Source of the DNA: Clostridiales bacterium
Lineage (GTDB): Bacteria > Bacillota > Clostridia > Oscillospirales > QAMX01
NCBI GenBank assembly: GCA_016303065.1
Contig: JAEDMJ010000068.1
Location: 1 to 8,208, forward strand
Direction: 5' to 3'
Length of the DNA stretch: 8,208 nucleotides
This document shows, one piece after another, positions 1 to 5,449 of this stretch; position 1 is the stretch's first letter; every line of letters begins with the position of its first letter. Under the pieces are notes generated by a model. That model had not been told where the DNA came from. It ran no database searches and saw nothing but the letters and a program-made list of their open reading frames with translations. Made by a program: the position numbers and the translations under genes.

Positions 1-3000
1 GGACCGGTGGATCTGGCATGGATCTTGTCGTCGACAAGGTGATGGAGCTTGAGGTAGTACATATAACCGACGGTGACCTTGTTGTCAAACGGCTCGCCGG
101 TGCGTCCGTCGTAAAGCACGCTCTTTCCGTCCGGATCAAGTCCGGCAAGGCGCAGCGTTTCCTCGATTTCGTATTCCTTCGCGCCGTCGAAGACGGGGGT
201 GGCAACGTGCCAGCCCAGAGCGCTGGCGGCATAGCCCAGATGCACCTCGAGAACCTGTCCGATGTTCATTCGGGACGGAACGCCCAACGGGTTGAGCACG
301 ATGTCAAGGGGCGTGCCGTCGGGCAGGAAGGGCATATCCTCCTGGGGAAGAATGCGGGAAATAACGCCCTTGTTTCCGTGGCGTCCGGCCATCTTGTCGC
401 CGACGGAGATCTTTCTCTTCTGTGCAATGTATACCTTGACGACGATGTTGACGCCGGGGCTCATTTCGTCGCCGTTTTCACGGGTGAACTTCTTGACGTC
501 AACGACAATGCCGCTCTCGCCGTGGCGGACGCGGAGGGACGTGTCGCGGACCTCGCGGGCCTTCTCACCGAAAATTGCGCGGAGAAGTCTCTCTTCGGCG
601 GTGAGCTCGGTTTCGCCCTTCGGCGTGACGCGTCCGACAAGGATGTCTCCGGGGCGGACTTCCGCGCCGATTCTGACTATGCCTTCGGGGTCGATGTCTT
701 TCAAGGCGTCGTCGCCGACGTTGGGAATGCCTCTGGTGATCTCCTCGGGCCCGAGCTTGGTGTCGCGGGCTTCGATTTCATATTCTTCAATGTGGAGCGA
801 CGTGAAAACATCGTCCCTGACAAGCTTCTCGTTGATGAGAACGGCGTCCTCGTAGTTGTAGCCTTCCCAGCTCATAAAGCCGATGAGAACGTTTCTGCCC
901 AGGGATATCTCGCCGTTGCAGGTGGACGGTCCGTCAGCAAGGACGGTTCCCTTGGTAACGCGGTCGTCCGTGTTGACGATCGGCCTCTGGTTGAGGCAGC
1001 TTGCCTGGTTGGAGCGGAGGAACTTGATCGGCTTATAGGTCTTTATCTCGCCGGAGTCGTAGCTTACGACGATCTCGTCCGCCGTGACTCTGGTGACGGT
1101 GCCGTCGCCCTCGGCAAGAATGCAGATGCCGGAGTCGCAGGCCGCCTTGTATTCGATTCCCGTGCCGACGAAGGGCTGTTCGGGGACAAGGAGCGGAACC
1201 GCCTGACGCTGCATGTTGGCGCCCATGAGAGCCCGGTTGGCGTCGTCGTTTTCAAGGAAGGGGATGAAGCTGGTGGCGACGGAAACCATCTCTCGCGGCG
1301 AAACGTCCATAAGGGTGACTCTGTTGCGTTCGACCGAGATGATGTCTTCCTTGAAGCGGCAGGTGACGTACTGATTGATGAATGCGCCGTTCTCGTCCAC
1401 CGGCTCGTTCTTCTGGGCAATTATGTTTCCGTCTTCCTCGTCCGCCGTCAGATATACGATCCTGTCCGTGACGCAGTGTGTGACCGGGTCGACGACCTGA
1501 TAGGGCGCTTCGATGAAGCCGTAGTCGTTGATTCTTGCATAGCTCGCAAGGTAGGATATAAGACCGATGTTCGGGCCTTCCGGCGTCTCTATCGGGCACA
1601 TGCGTCCGTAATGGCTGTAATGCACGTCGCGGACTTCAAAGTTCGTTCTGTCCCTTGAAAGACCGCCCGGGCCGAGAGCGGAAATACGGCGCTTGTGGGT
1701 GAGCTCGGCAAGGGGGTTGATCTGGTCCATGAACTGGGACAGGGGGTTCGAGCCGAAGAACTCTCTGATTGCCGCCGTAACGGGACGGATATTGATGAGG
1801 CTCTGGGGAGTGACGGAGTTGATGTCCTGGACCGTCATTCTCTCGCGTATGACGCGCTCCATCCGCGCAAAGCCAATGCGGAAATTGTTCTGGAGAAGCT
1901 CGCCGACGCAGCGCAGACGGCGGTTACCAAGGTGGTCGATATCGTCGGGATTGCCGATGTCCCAGGCGAGACCGTTGAGATAGTTGATCGAGGCCAGCAT
2001 GTCCTCGGGAGTGATATGTCTGGGGATGAGGACTTCGACGTTTTCGGAGATCGCCTTTTTGAGTCCGTCGGTATCCTCGCCGTACTCCTCCATCATGCGG
2101 CGGAGCTCGTCAAAACGGACCTTTTCCCAAACGCCGAGTTCCTTGGGATCGCAGTCCACAAAGTCCTCGAGCCAGACCATGCCGTTGTCAAAGACGACGA
2201 CCTCGTTTCCGTCGATGTCGAGGATGACTCTTCCGACGCCGCGGCGGGCGATGCGTTCGGCAAGCTCATCCGTAACGGTGTCTCCGGCGTCCGCAATAAG
2301 CTCGCCGGTGAGCGGATCGACCGCAGGCTGGGCCAGAACGCGTCCGGCAATGCGGTGTGCAAGATCCATCTTTTTGTTGTATTTGAAGCGTCCCACCCGG
2401 GAAAGATCGTATCTTCTGTCAAAGAACGAAGAATAGATGAGAGCCTTTGAGGTTTCGACCGTGGGCGGCTCGCCCGGACGGAGGCGGCGGTAGATCTCCA
2501 TGACTGCCTCATCGGCGGTCTTGAGGTTGTCCTTCGCCAGCGTCGCTTTAAGGCGCACGTCGTCGCCGAAAAGCGCCAGAATATCCTCGTCGCTCTCGAC
2601 GCCGATGGCGCGTATAAGCGACGTCAGGAAGATCTTGCGGCTCTTGTCGATTCTGACATAGAGCAGATCGGCGGTGTCCGACTCATACTCAAGCCATGTT
2701 CCGCGGTTGGGTATGATCGTTCCGCTGTATATCATGTTGTCCATCTTGTCGGGCTTCTTGTCAAAATACATGCCCGGAGAACGGACGATCTGGGAAATTA
2801 TAACGCGCTCCGCGCCGTTGATGATAAACGTGCCTGTGTCGGTCATCATCGGCAGATCGCCCATGTAGAGCTCCTGCTCCTTGATCTCGCCGGTCTCCTT
2901 GTTGTGGAGACGAACCTTGACCTTCATGGATATGGAGTACGTCGCGTCCCTCGCCTTGCACTCTTCTATCGTATACTTGGGCTTGTACTCGAGAGAATAG

Positions 3001-3203
3001 TCCACGAATTTAAGCTCAAGCTTTCCGGAGTAATCCGAAATCGAAGTCATCTCGTCGAAAACTTCTCTCAGACCTTCGTTGCAGAACCACTTAAAGGAAT
3101 CCTTCTGCACCTTGATCAGATTCGGCATCTCTGTCAGCTCGTCGATTTTGGCAAAGCTCTTTCTGAGCGTCCTGCCGTAAAGGACATCCTTCACATTGAC
3201 CAT
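1..3203 (-). CDS. rpoB: DNA-directed RNA polymerase subunit beta (3' end cut by window edge)
   Basis: This is the beta subunit of core RNA polymerase, which forms one side of the active-centre cleft and the rifampicin pocket. The frame is open from an ATG at 3203 to the left edge, giving 1067 codons of a protein that in Firmicutes usually has about 1150-1250. It begins MVNVKDVLYG, and an early block reads GTFIINGAERVIISQ. The rifampicin region at residues about 486-510 keeps LSQFMDQ and THKRRISALGPGG, followed by CPIETPEGPNIG. Later come GANMQRQAVP, GYNYEDAVLIN, KMAGRHGNKGVIS (active-centre lysines) and NPLGVPSRMNIGQ. The visible part ends at HARSTG, just before the conserved C-terminal segment that contacts beta prime. 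No frameshift was seen. GGAG lies 7 nt before the ATG. The gene has its own promoter and leader, with no rplL immediately upstream. rpoC would be expected downstream but is outside the window. Confidence 0.98.
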   Translation of the reverse strand, partial: MVNVKDVLYGRTLRKSFAKIDELTEMPNLIKVQKDSFKWFCNEGLREVFDEMTSISDYSGKLELKFVDYSLEYKPKYTIEECKARDATYSISMKVKVRLHNKETGEIKEQELYMGDLPMMTDTGTFIINGAERVIISQIVRSPGMYFDKKPDKMDNMIYSGTIIPNRGTWLEYESDTADLLYVRIDKSRKIFLTSLIRAIGVESDEDILALFGDDVRLKATLAKDNLKTADEAVMEIYRRLRPGEPPTVETSKALIYSSFFDRRYDLSRVGRFKYNKKMDLAHRIAGRVLAQPAVDPLTGELIADAGDTVTDELAERIARRGVGRVILDIDGNEVVVFDNGMVWLEDFVDCDPKELGVWEKVRFDELRRMMEEYGEDTDGLKKAISENVEVLIPRHITPEDMLASINYLNGLAWDIGNPDDIDHLGNRRLRCVGELLQNNFRIGFARMERVIRERMTVQDINSVTPQSLINIRPVTAAIREFFGSNPLSQFMDQINPLAELTHKRRISALGPGGLSRDRTNFEVRDVHYSHYGRMCPIETPEGPNIGLISYLASYARINDYGFIEAPYQVVDPVTHCVTDRIVYLTADEEDGNIIAQKNEPVDENGAFINQYVTCRFKEDIISVERNRVTLMDVSPREMVSVATSFIPFLENDDANRALMGANMQRQAVPLLVPEQPFVGTGIEYKAACDSGICILAEGDGTVTRVTADEIVVSYDSGEIKTYKPIKFLRSNQASCLNQRPIVNTDDRVTKGTVLADGPSTCNGEISLGRNVLIGFMSWEGYNYEDAVLINEKLVRDDVFTSLHIEEYEIEARDTKLGPEEITRGIPNVGDDALKDIDPEGIVRIGAEVRPGDILVGRVTPKGETELTAEERLLRAIFGEKAREVRDTSLRVRHGESGIVVDVKKFTRENGDEMSPGVNIVVKVYIAQKRKISVGDKMAGRHGNKGVISRILPQEDMPFLPDGTPLDIVLNPLGVPSRMNIGQVLEVHLGYAASALGWHVATPVFDGAKEYEIEETLRLAGLDPDGKSVLYDGRTGEPFDNKVTVGYMYYLKLHHLVDDKIHARSTG

Positions 3204-3292
3204 AAAAAAGCTCCGTTCTGGCAGTATTGGACCGCATCCGCTCCGGACGCCGCACCCGCGACACGCCCGGAAAGGGTGTTACATTTTAGACC

Positions 3293-3351
3293 TGTTCGCT
3301 TGCATTTCATATATCGATATGCTATCATATACTCAGATGAATGTGCGAACA
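3293..3351 (-). repeat. Inverted repeat in the rpoB leader
   Basis: TGTTCGC at 3293-3299 and GCGAACA at 3345-3351 are perfect 7-bp inverted arms. A further 4-bp pairing lies inside them (3303-3306 with 3340-3343). Both arms are in the predicted rpoB 5' untranslated region, so the mRNA could form a long stem-loop with an A/T-rich interior of about 45 nt. No known leader motif is recognised and no T-tract follows, so it is not an ordinary terminator. Whether it regulates rpoB cannot be told from sequence. Confidence 0.4.
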
Positions 3352-3377
3352 AATTCCGCGATATAGTCCAGTAAAAG

Positions 3378-3406
3378 ATTATACCATATATGATTGCCGT
3401 TGTCAA
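3378..3406 (-). promoter_or_regulatory. rpoB promoter, sigma-A type with extended -10
   Basis: On the minus strand, TTGACA (3406-3401) is followed by a 17-bp spacer and TATAAT (3383-3378). Both hexamers match consensus exactly, and TGG directly before the -10 makes it an extended -10. The predicted start is near 3371, which leaves a leader of about 168 nt. An A-rich tract upstream of the -35 could act as an UP element. A strong vegetative promoter fits a gene for core polymerase. Confidence 0.88.
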
Positions 3407-3410
3407 CCGC

Positions 3411-3459
3411 AAACCGGCAATTATTTTTTTATCTTTCGGCCTCCGCGCCCCGCCGGTTT
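3411..3459. repeat. 8-bp inverted repeat between the divergent promoters
   Basis: AAACCGGC (3411-3418) and GCCGGTTT (3452-3459) form perfect arms separated by 33 bp. The repeat sits upstream of both -35 boxes, so neither predicted transcript contains it and a DNA-level role is more likely than an RNA hairpin. The arms are about four helical turns apart (41 bp start to start), which would place both on one face of the helix, as a dimeric or looping regulator would need. No known operator consensus is recognised. Confidence 0.35.
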
Positions 3460-3495
3460 TATTCACAATTTTTTTACTTTTTTTCGTCAATGCTC

Positions 3496-3524
3496 TTGAC
3501 AAGCAAATCCAAATATGCTTTAAT
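3496..3524 (+). promoter_or_regulatory. sigma-gene promoter, sigma-A type with extended -10
   Basis: TTGACA (3496-3501), a 17-bp spacer and TTTAAT (3519-3524) form a near-consensus vegetative promoter. TGC right before the -10 gives an extended -10. T-rich runs at 3466-3485 could act as an UP element. The predicted start is near 3531. No SigH-type promoter (AGGAAT-like -35 with GAAT -10) is apparent, so autoregulation by its own product is not indicated. Confidence 0.82.
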
Positions 3525-3563
3525 AGTCGCGTGCAGAAAAAAGGGGGCGCGAGCGCCTGTTCC

Positions 3564-3568
3564 GGAGG
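3564..3568 (+). promoter_or_regulatory. Ribosome-binding site fixing the sigma-gene start
   Basis: GGAGG ends 5 nt before the ATG at 3574. The reading frame stays open upstream to 3394, but those codons lie partly upstream of the promoter and do not resemble sigma factors. This site therefore decides the start. Confidence 0.85.
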
Positions 3569-3573
3569 TTTTA

Positions 3574-4200
3574 ATGGCTCCAAATTCCCCTGCCGACGAG
3601 GCTGAGCTTCTCAAAAAGGCGGCCGACGGAGATACCTCCGCCGAAGAAGAACTTGTCCTTCGATACACTCCCCTCGTCTATTCCCAGACCCGAAACTGCT
3701 ACCGCGACGGATGGGAGCGTTCCGATTTCGTCCAGGAAGGCATGGTCGGACTTATCCGCGCCATCCGCGAATACGCTTCCGCCCGCGGCGTTCCTTTCCA
3801 GGCCTTCGCCGCCGTCTGTATCAGGAACGAGCTTTACGCCGCGCTGCGCCGAACGCTCTCTGCAAAAAATCTCCCGCTCGAGGGGTATGTTTCCCTCTCC
3901 GGCCGCGACAGCAGCGCTCTGTCCGAGCTTCTCTCGTCCGACACGGCCGACAGCGAAATCGAGCGGGTTCTTGACCGCGACGAAGCCGAGCGGCTTGTCA
4001 CGGAGCTCATAACGCTTCTCTCCCCTTTCGAAAAAAAGGTTTTGTCCGCATGGCTCCGGGGCTATTCCCCGGAAGAGACGTCAAACGCGCTTAACCGTTC
4101 GAAAAAATCCGTGGACAATGCAATGTCGCGAATCCGCATCAAGGGCCGAAAGGCTCTGCTCCGATCCGGCGAAAACAGGAATACCTGTTCGCATATATAA
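3574..4200 (+). CDS. sigH: RNA polymerase sigma factor, SigH-like (sigma-70 family)
   Basis: This is a 208-residue alternative sigma factor that would direct core polymerase to a dedicated promoter set. In Bacillus, SigH governs the move into stationary phase, competence and early sporulation. Region 2 spans residues about 25-95, with the core-binding motif DFVQEGMVGL at 51-60 and a region 2.4-like FAAVCIRNEL. The linker PLEGYVSLS closely parallels the Bacillus SigH linker. Region 4 covers about 145-195, with the helix-turn-helix around YSPEETSNALNRSKKSVDNA. There is no region 1.1 or 3, and the length matches SigH (about 210-220). It is transcribed divergently from rpoB. No terminator follows, so readthrough into the zinc-ribbon gene is likely. 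A related SigF/SigG/SigK-type factor or a SigI-like factor is less likely given the linker and the SVDNAMSRIR block. The exact orthology is inferred. Confidence 0.82.
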   Translation: MAPNSPADEAELLKKAADGDTSAEEELVLRYTPLVYSQTRNCYRDGWERSDFVQEGMVGLIRAIREYASARGVPFQAFAAVCIRNELYAALRRTLSAKNLPLEGYVSLSGRDSSALSELLSSDTADSEIERVLDRDEAERLVTELITLLSPFEKKVLSAWLRGYSPEETSNALNRSKKSVDNAMSRIRIKGRKALLRSGENRNTCSHI

Positions 4201-4224
4201 AATGCCCTTAGACACTATTCTGCA

Positions 4225-4243
4225 GGCTTTAACGCAAAAAGCC
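4225..4243 (+). other. Small hairpin in the sigH to zinc-ribbon spacer
   Basis: GGCTTT (4225-4230) can pair with AAAGCC (4238-4243) around a 7-nt loop. No T-tract follows, so it is unlikely to end transcription. It could be an mRNA processing or stability element between the two genes, or chance. The remainder of the 91-nt spacer shows no strong promoter. Confidence 0.3.
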
Positions 4244-4291
4244 AACGCACGTGAAACAAAGCTGGGGCAAAAAAAGTGAGGTAATATCCAC

Positions 4292-4570
4292 ATGTACCAG
4301 GACAAGACTCTTAAGTGCAAAGAGTGCGGCGCCGACTTCGTCTTCACCGCCGGTGAGCAGGAGTTCTACGCCGAGCGCGGCTTCCAGAACGAGCCCCAGA
4401 GATGCAAAGCCTGCCGTGACAACCGCAAGAACGCATCCCGCGGTCCCCGTGAGTTCTTCACCGCTGTCTGCGCCAACTGCGGCGGCGAAGCCAGAGTTCC
4501 CTTTGAGCCGAAGACCGACAGACCTGTCTATTGCAGCGACTGCTTCGCCAAGAAAAAGGAAGCCCGCTAA
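4292..4570 (+). CDS. Double zinc-ribbon protein (CxxC-x17-CxxC type)
   Basis: This 92-residue protein carries two four-cysteine zinc sites. The first uses C9/C12 and C38/C41 and contains EFVFTAGEQEFY-like sequence (here DFVFTAGEQEFYAERGFQNE), typical of the small zinc-ribbon (zf-trcl) domain found in many Clostridia. The second uses C60/C63 and C81/C84, with exactly 17 residues between the pairs and the ending RPVYCSDCF. The family is known only as zinc-binding; a nucleic-acid, ribosome or polymerase partner is plausible but unproven. GAGGT lies 9 nt before the ATG. Codon use is strongly biased (all four Asn AAC, seven of eight Phe TTC, seven of nine Glu GAG), suggesting high expression. It probably shares a transcript with the sigma gene and ends at the terminator just downstream. 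No transmembrane segment or signal peptide is present. Confidence 0.9.
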   Translation: MYQDKTLKCKECGADFVFTAGEQEFYAERGFQNEPQRCKACRDNRKNASRGPREFFTAVCANCGGEARVPFEPKTDRPVYCSDCFAKKKEAR

Positions 4571-4581
4571 GTCAGCGTAAA

Positions 4582-4630
4582 AGACAAAAAAACAGCGTGT
4601 ACGCATTATTGCTGCACGCTGTTTTCTTTT
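4582..4630. terminator. Bidirectional intrinsic terminator
   Basis: Arms 4589-4599 (AAAACAGCGTG) and 4615-4625 (CACGCTGTTTT) form an 11-bp perfect stem with a 15-nt loop. A T-rich tail follows on the plus strand (to 4630). An A-run at 4585-4592 supplies the U-tract on the minus strand. It sits between the convergent zinc-ribbon gene (ends 4570) and the OB-fold gene (ends 4637), so it can end both transcripts. Confidence 0.9.
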
Positions 4631-4636
4631 TGCCTT

Positions 4637-5248
4637 TTATTCCGCCGTCCAGAACTCCGACACCGACACCTCGTATGCCGTGCGGCGTTCTTCCCCGGTT
4701 TCAAGGCGCTTGATGTACTCCCGGCTCTGGAAACGCCCGACGCAGCCGATACGGTCCCCGGCGGAAAGCATTCCGGCGCGCACGGCGTTTTCTCCCCAGA
4801 CGATAAGCGGCAGAAAATCCGACTTTCCGTATCTTCTTCGCACGGCAAGCATGACGTCGCACACCCGCCTTCCCAGCGGCGTTTCCCTGTACACCGGCGG
4901 ACGGCACACGCTCCCGCTTATTTCGATGCGGTTCTCGGGGCATACCTCTTCGCAAAGAGACGCCTCCGCGGCGCGCACCGCCAGGAGCAGCCTGTATTTT
5001 TCGCTTTCGTGGACGTTCCTCGATCTCAGGCTTCCGCGTATGCGCAGCGGCGAGTCCGCGTGCACATCCGTTCCCAGCAGTATGTACGACGGCATACTGA
5101 CGCTGAGTCTGTCGCTGCGTCCGGAAAGCCGCGGCACATCCAGCATGAAGCCGTAATGGTCCCACCCGGAAGCCGTGTGAGTAAAGACCGGTTCCGTCGC
5201 CGCAACGCCGCAAAGCTCAACACTGTTCACATCCGTTGTCGTCTGCAT
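4637..5248 (-). CDS. Single-stranded-DNA-binding-like protein with two OB folds
   Basis: This 203-residue protein resembles clostridial proteins annotated as single-stranded DNA-binding. The C-terminal half (about 106-200) is clearly SSB-like: ISGSVCRPPVYRETPLGRR, then DVMLAVRRRYGKSDFLPLIVWG and VGRFQSREY, ending YEVSVSEF. The N-terminal half (about 8-95) follows the same plan more loosely: VELCGVAATEPVFTHTASG, RLSGRSDRLSVSM and IRGSLRSRN. It therefore looks like an internal OB-fold duplication. It lacks the acidic DDDIPF-type tail that canonical SSB uses to recruit partners, so it is probably not the main replicative SSB. The ATG at 5248 is chosen because GGAGG precedes it by 6 nt; the open frame to 5302 adds 18 unrelated basic residues. 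It lies downstream of radA on the same strand but behind terminator-like hairpins, so it may have its own promoter. DNA binding is inferred, not shown. Confidence 0.8.
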   Translation of the reverse strand: MQTTTDVNSVELCGVAATEPVFTHTASGWDHYGFMLDVPRLSGRSDRLSVSMPSYILLGTDVHADSPLRIRGSLRSRNVHESEKYRLLLAVRAAEASLCEEVCPENRIEISGSVCRPPVYRETPLGRRVCDVMLAVRRRYGKSDFLPLIVWGENAVRAGMLSAGDRIGCVGRFQSREYIKRLETGEERRTAYEVSVSEFWTAE

Positions 5249-5254
5249 TTTCGT

Positions 5255-5259
5255 CCTCC
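5255..5259 (-). promoter_or_regulatory. Ribosome-binding site fixing the OB-fold gene start
   Basis: On the minus strand GGAGG lies 6 nt before the ATG at 5248. The upstream in-frame start near 5302 has no comparable site, so the shorter protein is preferred. Confidence 0.8.
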
Positions 5260-5372
5260 ATGTGTGATTTCGCCGCCTTCCGCGCGGCGTTTCTCCCTGC
5301 ACACAGAAAGTATATTATGCAGAACCGCTTTTTATTACCTCCGAAAAACCCTCTGCGCTCCGGTCCCGCCGC

Positions 5373-5393
5373 AAATAAAAAGCGCTGCGCTTT
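5373..5393 (-). terminator. Probable intrinsic terminator downstream of radA
   Basis: In the minus-strand transcript, AAAGCG pairs with CGCTTT (5393-5379) around a 3-nt loop, followed by a T-rich tail (5380-5373). The stem is short but G/C-rich at its core. It would separate radA from the OB-fold gene, about 50 nt after the radA stop. Confidence 0.55.
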
Positions 5394-5422
5394 CCTGTAC
5401 GTGGCGCCGCGCTTTCTGCGGT

Positions 5423-5449
5423 AAAAAATCGGCCTCCCGGGTTCAGCCG
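5423..5449 (-). terminator. Possible terminator overlapping the radA stop codon
   Basis: In the transcript, CGGCU (5449-5445) can pair with GGCCG (5434-5430) around a 10-nt loop that itself contains CCCGGG. The last base is a U-G wobble. An A and six U residues follow (5429-5423). The 5' arm overlaps the end of radA, which is common for intrinsic terminators. With only 5 bp of stem it is weaker evidence than the second hairpin, and the two may act in tandem. Confidence 0.42.

Larger units (their letters stand above)
3204..3573. promoter_or_regulatory. Divergent rpoB / sigH control region
   Basis: This 370-bp stretch has no convincing gene. Reading leftward it holds the rpoB promoter (3378-3406) and a leader of about 168 nt. 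Reading rightward it holds the sigma-gene promoter (3496-3524) and a leader of about 42 nt. The two -35 boxes face away from each other about 90 bp apart. The stretch between them has A/T-rich tracts at 3419-3433 and 3460-3485, placed like UP elements for each promoter, and an 8-bp inverted repeat. It is clearly more A/T-rich than the flanking genes. A small stem (3546-3549 with 3554-3557) lies just before the sigma-gene ribosome-binding site. Confidence 0.8.

Noticed and set aside
18..1658. A 546-codon open frame on the plus strand.
   Set aside because: It is antisense to conserved rpoB. Its length comes from the GC-rich codon bias of rpoB, and it shows no recognisable protein family.
3310..3319. 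ATATCGATAT palindrome in the rpoB leader.
   Set aside because: It is a short A/T palindrome expected by chance in this A/T-rich stretch, with no extended symmetry.
3394..3573. A 60-codon upstream extension of the sigma gene.
   Set aside because: It begins upstream of the mapped promoter motif, has no ribosome-binding site, and encodes no sigma-factor sequence. The GGAGG site before 3574 gives the expected SigH length.
3191..3583. A 130-codon minus-strand open frame across the rpoB leader.
   Set aside because: It starts inside the opposing sigma gene, runs across both promoters, and overlaps the rpoB start out of frame. It has no ribosome-binding site.
4208..4233. TTAGAC and TTTAAC as a promoter for the zinc-ribbon gene.
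   Set aside because: The spacer is only 14 bp and both boxes are imperfect. Readthrough from the sigma gene explains expression better.
5309..5319. CATAAT and TATACT on the minus strand as a -10 for the OB-fold gene.
   Set aside because: No acceptable -35 box lies 16-18 bp upstream, so a promoter is not called, although one is expected in this gap.
5338..5342. A GGAGG sequence on the minus strand between radA and the OB-fold gene.
   Set aside because: No ATG, GTG or TTG follows at a usable distance, so it does not support a small gene.
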